64,000 nucleotides of DNA from Streptomonospora nanhaiensis (GTDB lineage Bacteria; Actinomycetota; Actinomycetes; Streptosporangiales; Streptosporangiaceae), in NCBI RefSeq assembly GCF_026642255.1, contig NZ_CP113264.1, forward strand, positions 1,860,001 to 1,924,000, written 5' to 3'. The notes under the pieces were generated by a model that was given only the letters and a program-made list of their open reading frames with translations, ran no database searches and was not told where the DNA came from. This document shows, piece after piece, positions 1 through 8,522 of this stretch. A program made the translations under genes and the position numbers. Numbering within the stretch: the stretch's first letter is position 1; every line of letters begins with the position of its first letter.

Positions 1-45
1 GGCCGCGCCGGCCGCGCGGATCACCGCCGCGCCCCGTACGGGGGA

Positions 46-79
46 CCGCCGGCCGGGGCGCACGCACCCCGGCCGGCGG
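46..79 (-). terminator. Hairpin downstream of panB
   Basis: Perfect inverted repeat with 13-bp arms (46-58 and 67-79) and an 8-nt loop, 40 bp past the panB stop on the minus strand. There is no T-tract, as with many high-GC actinobacterial terminators. Confidence 0.55.
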
Positions 80-118
80 CCGTCGTCCCTACCGGGACGC
101 CGGTCCTGCGCTCCCCGC

Positions 119-973
119 TCAGCTCGCGTAGGAGTGGCGCTCCTCCGGGAAGGCCCCGCTGACGACCTCGTCCGCGTAGGCCGAGGCCGCGTCGCGCAGC
201 GTCTCGTGCAGGTTGGCGTAGGTCTTGACGAACTTCGCCACCTTCGGGCTCAGCCCGGCCATGTCCTGCCACACCAGCACCTGGGCGTCGGTGGACGGAC
301 CCGCGCCGATGCCGACGGTCGGGATGGAGAGCTGCTCGGTGACCTGCGCGGCCACCTCGGCGGGCACGCACTCCAGGACGACCGCGAACGCCCCCGAGCG
401 CTCCATCTCCTTGGCGTCCTTGAGCAGCCCGGCGGCGGCCTCGCCGCGGCCCTGGACCCTGTACCCGCCCAGCGTGTTGACCGACTGCGGGGTCAGGCCC
501 AGGTGCGCCATCACCGGGATCCCGGCGGACACCAGCAGTTCCACCTGGGGTGCGACCGCGCGGCCGCCCTCCAGCTTCACCGCCTGGGCCCGCCCCTCCT
601 TCATGAACCGCGACGCCGACTCCAGCGCCTGCTGGGGGGAGGACTGGTAGGAGCCGAACGGCAGGTCGGCGACCACCAGTGCCCGCCGGGTCGAACGGGA
701 CACGGCGGCGGTCAGGGGGACCAGTTCGTCCACGGTGACCGGGACGGTCGTGTCGTAGCCGTAGACGACGTTCGCGGCCGAGTCGCCGACGAGCAGCACC
801 GGGATCCCGGCCTCGTCGAAGACCCGGGCGGTGAGGGCGTCGTAGGCGGTCAGCATGGGCCAGCGCTCGCCGCGGACCTTGGCGGAGGCCAGGTCGCGGA
901 CGGTGACGCGGCGGCTGGTGACGCCGCCGTACAGGGAGTTGCCCGCGGGCGGGGTGTTGGCTGTGATGGTCAT
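119..973 (-). CDS. panB: 3-methyl-2-oxobutanoate hydroxymethyltransferase
   Basis: Catalyses the first committed step of pantothenate (coenzyme A) synthesis: a hydroxymethyl group from 5,10-methylene-tetrahydrofolate is added to 3-methyl-2-oxobutanoate, giving ketopantoate. The 284-aa protein shows the PanB landmarks: [17 protein letters not shown] near residues 39-55, the [15 protein letters not shown] region that holds the Mg-binding Asp, ADLPFGSYQ, the substrate-binding KLEGG, HLGLTPQ, and GIGAG near the C-terminus. An in-frame opening extends further upstream, but the ATG at 973 is preceded by GAGGAAG and fits the family N-terminus. The gene stands alone here and is divergent from the MFS gene. 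Cytoplasmic. Identification is firm. Confidence 0.96.
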   Translation of the reverse strand: MTITANTPPAGNSLYGGVTSRRVTVRDLASAKVRGERWPMLTAYDALTARVFDEAGIPVLLVGDSAANVVYGYDTTVPVTVDELVPLTAAVSRSTRRALVVADLPFGSYQSSPQQALESASRFMKEGRAQAVKLEGGRAVAPQVELLVSAGIPVMAHLGLTPQSVNTLGGYRVQGRGEAAAGLLKDAKEMERSGAFAVVLECVPAEVAAQVTEQLSIPTVGIGAGPSTDAQVLVWQDMAGLSPKVAKFVKTYANLHETLRDAASAYADEVVSGAFPEERHSYAS

Positions 974-1384
974 GGCGTGTTCTTCCTCCGTCGTCTCGAA
1001 GCACCTCGGCGGGTGTCCCCGGACATGTGGACGAATGATGGTCCGCGCTCGCGCGCGTGAGGGCCGTGGGGCCCCGGTGCGGCCCTCGTGGAGGGGGCCG
1101 GGCGGTGCGGCGCCGGTGTCCCGGAGGGCTTCCGACCGCCGTGGCCGACGGTGCGGAACCGGTTCCTGCCGCCACACGGAAGCATCATCGCATGCCTGCG
1201 ACACGCGTCTCCTCGCGGGATACAACCGGATTGCGCCGCCTGCTCATTCCCTGTACCTCTTGTTGCGGAAGGGCCTGCGGGGGTGAGCCGTCATACCGGT
1301 TGCGCCACCGGGCGGGACACCGTCGGCCGCGACGGGTGCCACGGCCCGAACCGCCCATCGGGGTCCCGGCAGCGGAGGTGGCGC
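974..1384. other. Divergent intergenic region panB / MFS gene
   Basis: 411 bases between two divergent starts. Short open frames here overlap one another and match no family I know. Apart from the two ribosome-binding sites I see no convincing operator, hairpin or RNA gene. Confidence 0.5.
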
Positions 1385-2971
1385 GTGGACGCACAGACGG
1401 CATACCGGCGAAGATGGGGCGGGCTGGCGGTCCTGGTCATCTGCCTCCTGGTGATCGTCGCGGACAACACGATCCTCAACGTGGCGCTGCGCGTGCTCTC
1501 CGACCCGGAGGCGGGTCTGGGGGCCAGCCAGTCGCAGCTGGCCTGGGCGATCAACTCCTACACGCTGGTCTTCGCGGGGCTGCTCTTCGCCTTCGGCGTG
1601 ATCGGCGACCGCGTGGGGCGGCGCCGCATGATCGTGGCCGGCCTCACCGTCTTCGGGGCGGCGTCGGCCCTGTCGGCCTACTCGCAGAGCCCCGAGCAGC
1701 TCATCCTCGCCCGTGCCGCCATGGGGCTCGGCGCGTCGATGGTGACGCCGCAGACCCTGTCGGTCATCACGAACGTGTTCCCGCCCGAGCAGCGCGGACG
1801 CGCCATCGGGATCTGGGCGGGCTCGGTCGGACTCGCGATGGCGATCGGCCCCTCGGCGGGCGGACTGCTCCTGGAGAACTTCTGGTGGGGATCGATCTTC
1901 CTGATCAACGTGCCCTTCGTCGTTCTCGGACTGGCACTGGTGTTCTTCCTGATCCCGGAGTCGAGGGACGCGGACCCGGGGCGGCCCGACGTCCTCGGCG
2001 TGCTGCTGTCCGTCCCCGGCCTGGTGCTCCTGATCTACGGCATCATCACCGCGGGGGAGCGGGCCTCGCTCGCGGACTGGGACGTGTGGGGCGCGCTGGC
2101 CGGAGGCGTGGCCGTGCTCGCGCTGTTCCTGGTGCACGAGTCCCGGACCGAGGACCCGTCCCTGGACGTGCGCTTCTTCCGCGACCCCCGGTTCAGCGTC
2201 TCCATCGCCACCATCATGGTGATGTTCTTCAGCATGTCGGGGATCATCTTCTTCCTGAGCTTCTACTGGCAGAGCGTCCGGGAGTTCTCGCCCTTCGCCG
2301 CGGGCCTGCTGGTGCTGCCCGCGGCCGTGGGGCAGATGGTCATGGCGCCGCTCAGCCCGACCCTGGTGCGCCGGGCGGGGCCGCGCGTGGTCGCCGCCTG
2401 CGGGGTGCTCGGGGTGTGCTCGAGCTTCGTCTTCTTCACGCAGCTGGAACCGGACACGCCGCTCCCGCTGATCATCGGCTTCTTCCTCCTCCAGTCGGGG
2501 TCGATGGCGGTCGTGCTGACACCCGCCACGGACGCGATCATGTCGTCGGTCCCGCCGGGCAAGGCCGGGGCGGCCTCCGCCGTGCAGAACACGGTCCGCC
2601 AGGTCGCGACCGCGATGGGGGTCGCGATCCTGGGGGCGGTCATCTCCTTCCGCTACCGGGCGGGGATCACCGGGAGCCTCGACCGGTTCGCGCAGGAGGA
2701 GGGCGGCGACCGGCCGGACCCCGGTGAGCTGCGCGCGGCGGGGGAGTCGATCGAGGGCACCCTGGCGCTCGCCCGCGGCGCGGGCGAGGCCGGCCGTGCG
2801 CTGGTCGGCCCCGCCAAGGAGGCGTTCATGACGGGGCTGCACACCGCCGCGACGATCTCCCTGTGCTTCGGCCTGGTCGGACTGGTGGTGGTCCTGGTCT
2901 GGATGCCCCGCGAGGCCGGCCGCCACCAGGAGGCGGACGCCCCGCGGGGCGGGGACGCCGGGGCGAGCTGA
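1385..2971 (+). CDS. MFS multidrug-type exporter, DHA2 (14-TM) family
   Basis: Integral membrane transporter of the major facilitator superfamily, probably a proton-driven exporter of drugs or metabolites. The 528-aa protein shows about 14 hydrophobic segments, the DNTILNVAL motif in helix 1 and the loop motif GVIGDRVGRRR (residues 71-81), typical of EmrB/QacA relatives. The GTG start at 1385 follows GGAGG by 6 nt. Earlier in-frame starts lack such a site and would add an unrelated arginine-rich stretch. No regulator of the TetR or MarR type is adjacent, so the substrate cannot be inferred. The downstream nsrR/hmp pair has its own promoter. Confidence 0.88.
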   Translation: MDAQTAYRRRWGGLAVLVICLLVIVADNTILNVALRVLSDPEAGLGASQSQLAWAINSYTLVFAGLLFAFGVIGDRVGRRRMIVAGLTVFGAASALSAYSQSPEQLILARAAMGLGASMVTPQTLSVITNVFPPEQRGRAIGIWAGSVGLAMAIGPSAGGLLLENFWWGSIFLINVPFVVLGLALVFFLIPESRDADPGRPDVLGVLLSVPGLVLLIYGIITAGERASLADWDVWGALAGGVAVLALFLVHESRTEDPSLDVRFFRDPRFSVSIATIMVMFFSMSGIIFFLSFYWQSVREFSPFAAGLLVLPAAVGQMVMAPLSPTLVRRAGPRVVAACGVLGVCSSFVFFTQLEPDTPLPLIIGFFLLQSGSMAVVLTPATDAIMSSVPPGKAGAASAVQNTVRQVATAMGVAILGAVISFRYRAGITGSLDRFAQEEGGDRPDPGELRAAGESIEGTLALARGAGEAGRALVGPAKEAFMTGLHTAATISLCFGLVGLVVVLVWMPREAGRHQEADAPRGGDAGAS

Positions 2972-3059
2972 GGACGGCGCCGGGAGGGAACCCCGCACAC
3001 CCGGCCCGTGCCGGCGGGGCCGGGGACGCCGGCCGACGCGCGGGGCGGGGCCGGTCGCC

Positions 3060-3065
3060 TACGTT
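3060..3065 (+). promoter_or_regulatory. Leaderless -10 element of nsrR
   Basis: TACGTT ends 6 nt before the ATG, so transcription would begin at or next to the start codon. No clear Shine-Dalgarno sequence is present. Confidence 0.45.
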
Positions 3066-3071
3066 GGGGGC

Positions 3072-3527
3072 ATGCGCCTGACCGCCTTCACCGACGTCTC
3101 CCTGCGACTGGTCATGCGGCTCGCGGTGGCGGGGGACGGCGAGCTCCTCACCACGAGGACCGCCGCCGGCATGCTCGCCGTGCCGTACACGCACATGGCC
3201 AAGGCCGTGGCCCGCCTGTCCGGCATGGGGATCGTGGAGACGCGGCGCGGCCGCAACGGCGGGCTGCGCCTGACGGAGGAGGGGCGGCGGACCCCGGTCG
3301 GGTCGATCGTGCGCGCCCTGGAGGGCGGGGGAGACCTCGCCGGCTGCGAGGACGACCCGCCCTGCCCCCTGCGCGCGGCCTGCCGCCTGCGCGGCGCCCT
3401 GCGCGACGCGCGCGAGGCGTTCTACTCCTCCCTCGACGCCGTCACCGTGGAGGCGCTGGTGGCGCCGCCGACCCGGGACGCGCTCTCCCTGCTGCGCCCG
3501 GAACAGGCGGCCGGGCCCTCCGCCTGA
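3072..3527 (+). CDS. nsrR: Rrf2-family nitric-oxide-sensing repressor NsrR
   Basis: Iron-sulfur transcription repressor, expected to bind a [4Fe-4S] cluster and release DNA when nitric oxide attacks it. The 151-aa protein has an N-terminal winged helix (residues 1-75, including the MLAVPYTHMAKAVARLSGMG recognition region and the RRGRNGGLRL wing) and three cysteines, C92, C98 and C104, in the CX5CX5C spacing of NsrR. The next gene is hmp, the classic NsrR target, and a candidate operator lies in front of it. The spacing and neighbour favour NsrR over the related IscR and RsrR. The translation start is probably leaderless. Confidence 0.9.
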   Translation: MRLTAFTDVSLRLVMRLAVAGDGELLTTRTAAGMLAVPYTHMAKAVARLSGMGIVETRRGRNGGLRLTEEGRRTPVGSIVRALEGGGDLAGCEDDPPCPLRAACRLRGALRDAREAFYSSLDAVTVEALVAPPTRDALSLLRPEQAAGPSA

Positions 3528-3922
3528 CCCCGGCCCGGGCGGGCCGCGTGCGCTCCCGCGCGCCCGGGGCGGGCCGGCCGTCCACAGCCCCTGGCGGAGG
3601 CCGCCCGTCCGCGGTTTCATGGATACAGGGGGTGCTCCGGTCCCGCCCGCACCGTGCTGCCCTCCCGCCACCGGTCCCGGCTCCCGTGCCGCGTGTGGCG
3701 AAGGTCTCCGCGCGGGCGCCCCCGGTACGCCGCCGGGACCGGGACGCGACCTCCGCCCCCGGCCGGAGGGGTCCGAGGTCCCGGCAGGCACGGCCGCACG
3801 GCCCTGGCGCCGGGGCCCCTCGTGCCGCTCCCGCCCCCTCGCGCCTGCGGCGACGCGTCCTCCCGGGCTGCGGCGGGGCCCCGGAGGAGGACCCCGGGGA
3901 CGGGCTCTCCATGGACGGATTT

Positions 3923-3951
3923 AATGTGCATTTCAGATACCAATTATCTGA
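3923..3951 (+). promoter_or_regulatory. Candidate NsrR operator upstream of hmp
   Basis: An AT-rich island in a GC-rich 465-bp gap (3528-3992). Bases 3923-3945 form an imperfect 11-1-11 inverted repeat, AATGTGCATTT / C / AGATACCAATT, 7 of 11 positions symmetric; from memory it resembles Streptomyces hmpA NsrR sites. An overlapping perfect repeat, TCAGATA-CCAAT-TATCTGA, spans 3933-3951. It lies 42 nt before the hmp start. The rest of the gap shows no gene. Confidence 0.65.
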
Positions 3952-3992
3952 TCCGGGAGGGTTCCACGCCTCCCGGCGAAGGAGGACGGCAC

Positions 3993-5165
3993 ATGCTCTC
4001 CACCGAGTCCGCGGCCACGGTCCGGGCCACCATCCCCGTCGTCGCCCGGTCGCTGGACACCATCACGGCCCGGTTCTACGAGACGATGCTCGGGGACCGC
4101 CCCGAACTCCTCGACGGCCTGTTCAACCGGGGCAACCAGGCCTCCGGCGAGCAGCGCCGGGCCCTGGCCGGGTCGATCGCCGCCTTCGCCACCGCGCTCC
4201 TCGACCACCCGGACGAACGCCCCGACGCCCTCCTCTCCCGCATCGCCCACAAGCACGTCTCCCTCGGGGTCACCGAGGACCAGTACGCGGTCGTGCACAA
4301 GTACCTCTTCGGCGCCATCGCCCACACCCTCGGCGACGCCGCCACCCCGGAGGTCGTCTCCGCCTGGGACGAGGTGTACTGGCTCATGGCCGGGGCGCTC
4401 ACCGCCCTGGAGGCCCGCCTGTACGCCGCGGCCGGGTGCGCCGGACGCGACGTCTGGCGCCCCTGGCGGGTGGCCGAACGCCGCGAGCAGACGCCCGACA
4501 CCGTCTCCCTCACCCTCGAACCCGGCTTCGGCGACCCGGTCCCCGACTTCCTGCCCGGCCAGTACGTCAGCGTCCGGGTGCGCATGCCCGACGGCGTGCA
4601 CCAGGCCCGCCAGTACTCCCTGAGCGGCTGGGACGGCAGGCGCCGCCGGATCACCGTCAAGCGGCTGCGCGCCGGCGAGAACCCCGCCGGGGAGGTCTCC
4701 ACCCTGCTGCACGACACCGCCTGCGCCGGCGACACCCTCATGGTGTCCGCCCCCGCGGGCGACGTCGCCCTGTCCGGGGGCGACCACCCCCTCCTGCTGG
4801 TCTCCGCCGGGATCGGCTGCACCCCGATGGTCGCCATGCTCCACCGGCTCGCCGAACAGCGCAGCGCCCGCCGGGTCCTCGTCCTGCACGCCGACCGCGG
4901 GCCCGCGGAGCACGCGCACCGCGACGAGACCGCCGCGCTGGTCGGCGCGCTCCCCGGGGCGGACCTCCGGACCTGGTACGGGAACGGCGGCGACGGGCGC
5001 ATGGACCTGTCCGGGGTCGGGGTCCCCGAGGGCGCCGAGGTCTACCTGTGCGGCCCCCTGCCGTTCATGCGCGACGTGCGCGCGCAGCTGCTCGACGCCG
5101 GGGTGCCCGCACGCCGGATCCGCTACGAGGTCTTCGGCCCCGACCTGTGGCAGGGCGCGGCCTGA
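3993..5165 (+). CDS. hmp: Flavohemoprotein, nitric oxide dioxygenase
   Basis: Detoxifies nitric oxide to nitrate using O2, NAD(P)H, FAD and heme. The 390-aa cytoplasmic protein has a globin domain (residues 1-140, distal Tyr29 and Gln54, proximal His88 in the IAHKHVS motif), a ferredoxin-reductase-type FAD domain (RQYSLSG near 210) and an NAD domain (GIGCTP near 272, LCGPLPFM, C-terminal EVFGP). Length is as usual for Hmp. The ATG at 3993 has GGAGG 7 nt upstream and matches the Hmp N-terminus; the longer open frame before it is non-coding. Control by NsrR is inferred from the preceding gene and operator. Confidence 0.95.
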   Translation: MLSTESAATVRATIPVVARSLDTITARFYETMLGDRPELLDGLFNRGNQASGEQRRALAGSIAAFATALLDHPDERPDALLSRIAHKHVSLGVTEDQYAVVHKYLFGAIAHTLGDAATPEVVSAWDEVYWLMAGALTALEARLYAAAGCAGRDVWRPWRVAERREQTPDTVSLTLEPGFGDPVPDFLPGQYVSVRVRMPDGVHQARQYSLSGWDGRRRRITVKRLRAGENPAGEVSTLLHDTACAGDTLMVSAPAGDVALSGGDHPLLLVSAGIGCTPMVAMLHRLAEQRSARRVLVLHADRGPAEHAHRDETAALVGALPGADLRTWYGNGGDGRMDLSGVGVPEGAEVYLCGPLPFMRDVRAQLLDAGVPARRIRYEVFGPDLWQGAA

Positions 5166-5166
5166 C

Positions 5167-5208
5167 CCCCGGGAGGGCGGCCCCGGTTCCGGCGCCGCCC
5201 TCCCGGGG
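5167..5208 (+). terminator. Terminator hairpin after hmp
   Basis: Perfect 15-bp inverted repeat (5167-5181 and 5194-5208), 12-nt loop, starting 2 nt after the hmp stop. No T-tract. Confidence 0.6.
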
Positions 5209-5270
5209 CACGGCGCCGGGCGGCCGTCGGCCCGGATGCGCCGCCACTGGGCGACCCACCGCGAAACCGA

Positions 5271-5276
5271 CATACT
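5271..5276 (+). promoter_or_regulatory. Leaderless -10 element of first LAL regulator
   Basis: CATACT followed by exactly 7 nt and the ATG at 5284, with no Shine-Dalgarno sequence. The second LAL gene has the same arrangement (CATAAT, 7 nt, ATG). Confidence 0.5.
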
Positions 5277-5283
5277 GAACGGC

Positions 5284-8200
5284 ATGCAGTCCCACGGCCC
5301 CTCCCCCGTCCTCGTCGGACGCGACCGCCTGCTCGCCCGCCTCGCCGGGGACGGGCGCCGCGTCCGGACGCACGGCGCCCGCGCGACGCTCGTGTGCGGC
5401 GAGGCCGGGGTCGGCAAGTCCCGGCTCATCGAGGAGTACCTGGCACGCGCGGACGCGGGCCGCACAGCGGTCGGCGGCTGCCTCGAACTCGGCGCCGACG
5501 GCGTCCCGTTCGCCCCCTTCACCACTCTGCTGCGCCACCTCGCCCGGGAGGAGGGCGCGCCGCCCTCCGCCGCCCACAGCCGTGAACTGGCCCGGCTCCT
5601 CCCCGAACTCGGCCGGGCGCCCGAGGGGGCGGACGACGGCCGCGCCCGCCTCTTCGAGTCCGTCCTCACCTTCCTGGAGGAGCGCTCCCGCCCGGGCGGA
5701 CTCCTGGTCGTCGTGGAGGACCTGCACTGGGCGGACGCCTCCACGCGCGACCTGCTCGTGTTCCTCCTGCGCAACCTCGGCGACGTCCCCGTCCACCTGC
5801 TGGTCAGCGTGCGCACCGACGACATCCACCGCACCCACCCCCTGCGCGGGCTCCTCCCCGAACTCGAGCGCCTGCCCCGCGTCGGCCGCCTCGACGTCGA
5901 CCCGCTCGACCGCGACGCGGTCGCCGCCCAGGCGTCCGCGCTCCGCGGCGGGGCACTCGACCCCGCCGCCCTCGACCTCCTCCTCGAGCGCACCGGCGGC
6001 AACCCCCTGTTCGTGGAGTCGTTCCTCCACAGCCAGGACCCCACCGGAGGCCCCATCCCGGAGGGACCCCGCGGCCTCCTCCTCGCCACCGTCGAACGCC
6101 TGCCCGACACCACCCGGCGCGTCCTCGGCCTGGCCGCCACCGCGGGGGACCGGGTCGACCACCCCCTCCTGGCCGCCGTCGCCCTCAGGTCCGGGCTCAC
6201 CGAGGAGCAGCTCGACGACGCACTGCGCCGCGCCGCCGACGCCCGGGTGCTGCGCGCCACCGACGACGGCTACGCCTTCCGGCACGCCCTCCTCGCGGAG
6301 GCCGTCCACACGGACCTGCTGCCCGGCGAGCGCGTCCGGGCCCACCGCCGCTACGCCGAGGCCCTCGCGCAGGGGGTGCCGGGCATGTCCGCCGCCGACA
6401 CCGCCGTCCAGCTCGCCCACCACGCCCACGCCGCCCGCGACCAGCCCCTCGCCCTGACCGCCGCCTGGCGGGCCGCCGGCCACGCGTCGAGCGCCGCCGC
6501 CCACCCCGAGCACCTGGCCCTGCTCGAACGCGTCCTGGAACTGTGGGACCTGGTCCCCGACGCCGCCTCCAGGGTCGGGAAGCCGCGCGGCGAGGTGCTG
6601 CGCCGTGCCTCCCGCGCCTCCCTGGACGCCGGGCACCCGCGCCGCGCCGTCGACCACGCCACCGACGGGCTGCGCGAACTGGGCGTCACCGGGTACCACG
6701 AGCCGGGCGGTCCGCCGCCCGGGAACGCGGAGCTGATCGCCGGGCTCCGGCACGCCCGGGCCCACGCGCTCAAGGAGATGGGCAGGGACGGCGCGCTCGA
6801 GGACCTCGCGGACGCCATCGTCGTCCTGCCCCACGGCCATCCGCTCGCTGCCGCGGTCGGCTCGACCCTGGCCGCCACCCTGATGATGCGCAACCACCAC
6901 GCGCAGGCCAGGCGCAGCGCGCTCCGCGGACTGGAACAGGCCCGCGCCGCCGGCGACCGCTACAGCGAGGCGGACCTCCTCGTCACCCTCGGCACCCTGT
7001 CCTCCACGGAGGAGCACGAGGCCGGGCTGCGGATGCTGGCCGACGGCATCTCCCTCGCCCGGGAGTCGGGCTTCGCCGAAGTGGAACTGCGCGGCCTGAA
7101 CAACCTGGGCGGCGCGTTCCAGCGGATCGGCAGGGGGGAGGAGCACGGCCGGGTCGTCGAGGAAGGGCTGCGCCGCTGCGCGGAACTCGGCGTGGCCCGG
7201 ACGCAGAGCGACCCCTTCCACCTGGGGATCGCGGTCAGGCTCGCCCACCAGGGCCGTTTCGCGGAGGCCGAGGAGCGGCTGGGGATGATCACCGGCGACA
7301 CCGTGTTCATGGCGCGGGCCCGCACCCTCCGGATGAACCTCGCCCACCACCGGTGGGACCTGCGCGGGGTCCGGGAGGCGATGGAGGACTTCCGGAGGCT
7401 GCTGCCCGAGCACAGCAGCTCGCCCTCCGAGTACCTTCCCCTCCGCTTCACGGACATGCAGGTGGCGGCGGAGGAGGGGCGCTACGGCGAGGCCTTCGAC
7501 CTGGCCACGGCCCAGCTCGGCCGCGGCGAGGACCACCCCTCCCCCTTCTCCGACGAGCTGTACGTGCTCGGCCTGTCCCCGGTGGGCGACACCGTCGACC
7601 TCCTGCGCGGGGAACCGGGCCGGGAGGGGGAGGTCCGCGTCCTCGCCTCAGGGCTCCGGGAGGTCTTCGACGGGTTCCCGCACGGCACCCGGCACCCGGG
7701 ACTCCTCCTGTTGCGCCACCAGGTCATGGCCCAGATCGGTGAGGACCCCGGGGAGGCGCTGGCCGAGGCGGAGGCCGCGGTCTCCCTGGCCGGTGACCGG
7801 GAGGACGTGCTCACCGAGGGGCGCATCCGGCTGGTCGCCGCACGGGCCGCCCTGCGGGCCGGCGACCGGGGACGGGCGGGCGCCCACCTCGCCGTCGCCG
7901 GGCGCCTCGCCCGCCGGTACGGGCTGTGGCTGTTCGCGCGCCAGGCGCAGCGGCTGTTCCTGCGCCACGGGCTGCCCGACCCCGGGCGGCCCGCCGCGGT
8001 CGGGGCCGCCCCGGTCCCCCCGGCCCTCACCGACGGGTCGCCCCCCGGCGGGGGAGCGGGGGCGTCCGCCACCGCCGCCCCTCGCGGGGGCGGGCGGCCC
8101 GCCGGTCTCACGCCGCGTGAGGCGGAGGTGCTGGCCGAGGTCGCCAAGGGGCGCACGAACCGGGAGATCGGCGAGGCGCTGTTCATCTCGGCGAAGACGG

Positions 8201-8292
8201 TGAGCGTGCACGTGACGAACATGATGGCCAAGCTGGGGGTGTCCAACCGCAACGCGGCGGCGGTGCGCGCCCGCGAACTCGGCCTGGGGTGA
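5284..8292 (+). CDS. LuxR-family large ATP-binding regulator (LAL)
   Basis: A 1002-aa cytoplasmic transcription regulator of the LAL/MalT-like type. It has an N-terminal AAA-type ATPase with Walker A GEAGVGKS (about residues 39-46) and Walker B LLVVVEDLHWAD (about 140-151), a long helical middle region likely made of tetratricopeptide-like repeats, and a C-terminal LuxR helix-turn-helix (about 941-1000, LTPREAEVLAEVAKGRTNREIG then LFISAKTVSVHV). Such proteins usually activate genes after ligand and ATP binding. Its target is unknown. It is convergent with glnA2 and paralogous to the regulator at 10189-13206. Start chosen at ATG 5284, placed for leaderless translation. Confidence 0.9.
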   Translation: MQSHGPSPVLVGRDRLLARLAGDGRRVRTHGARATLVCGEAGVGKSRLIEEYLARADAGRTAVGGCLELGADGVPFAPFTTLLRHLAREEGAPPSAAHSRELARLLPELGRAPEGADDGRARLFESVLTFLEERSRPGGLLVVVEDLHWADASTRDLLVFLLRNLGDVPVHLLVSVRTDDIHRTHPLRGLLPELERLPRVGRLDVDPLDRDAVAAQASALRGGALDPAALDLLLERTGGNPLFVESFLHSQDPTGGPIPEGPRGLLLATVERLPDTTRRVLGLAATAGDRVDHPLLAAVALRSGLTEEQLDDALRRAADARVLRATDDGYAFRHALLAEAVHTDLLPGERVRAHRRYAEALAQGVPGMSAADTAVQLAHHAHAARDQPLALTAAWRAAGHASSAAAHPEHLALLERVLELWDLVPDAASRVGKPRGEVLRRASRASLDAGHPRRAVDHATDGLRELGVTGYHEPGGPPPGNAELIAGLRHARAHALKEMGRDGALEDLADAIVVLPHGHPLAAAVGSTLAATLMMRNHHAQARRSALRGLEQARAAGDRYSEADLLVTLGTLSSTEEHEAGLRMLADGISLARESGFAEVELRGLNNLGGAFQRIGRGEEHGRVVEEGLRRCAELGVARTQSDPFHLGIAVRLAHQGRFAEAEERLGMITGDTVFMARARTLRMNLAHHRWDLRGVREAMEDFRRLLPEHSSSPSEYLPLRFTDMQVAAEEGRYGEAFDLATAQLGRGEDHPSPFSDELYVLGLSPVGDTVDLLRGEPGREGEVRVLASGLREVFDGFPHGTRHPGLLLLRHQVMAQIGEDPGEALAEAEAAVSLAGDREDVLTEGRIRLVAARAALRAGDRGRAGAHLAVAGRLARRYGLWLFARQAQRLFLRHGLPDPGRPAAVGAAPVPPALTDGSPPGGGAGASATAAPRGGGRPAGLTPREAEVLAEVAKGRTNREIGEALFISAKTVSVHVTNMMAKLGVSNRNAAAVRARELGLG

Positions 8293-8414
8293 CCCGGCGC
8301 CGGGCAGGGCCCGCCCCGGCGTCCCACGGGTCCGGGTCCGCCGGGGCGCGCGCGGGCACCCGCCGGTCGGCGTCGTCCACGGGGCGGGCGTCGGCGTGGG
8401 TGGCGCGGGGCGCC

Positions 8415-8471
8415 GAGGGCCTTCCGGTCCGGTGGCGGATGTCGCCGTCCACACCGGTGCCGGAGGCCCTC
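8415..8471 (-). terminator. Hairpin between LAL regulator and glnA2
   Basis: Arms of the GAGGGCC(T)TCCGG / CCGGAGGCCCTC type with one bulge, enclosing a second short stem (GGTG/CACC). It lies past the glnA2 stop on the minus strand and may serve both convergent genes. Confidence 0.45.
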
Positions 8472-8522
8472 TTCGCCTGTGACGGGAGGGGCGGGTGTCA
8501 CCGACCTCCGTGGTCGTTACAC

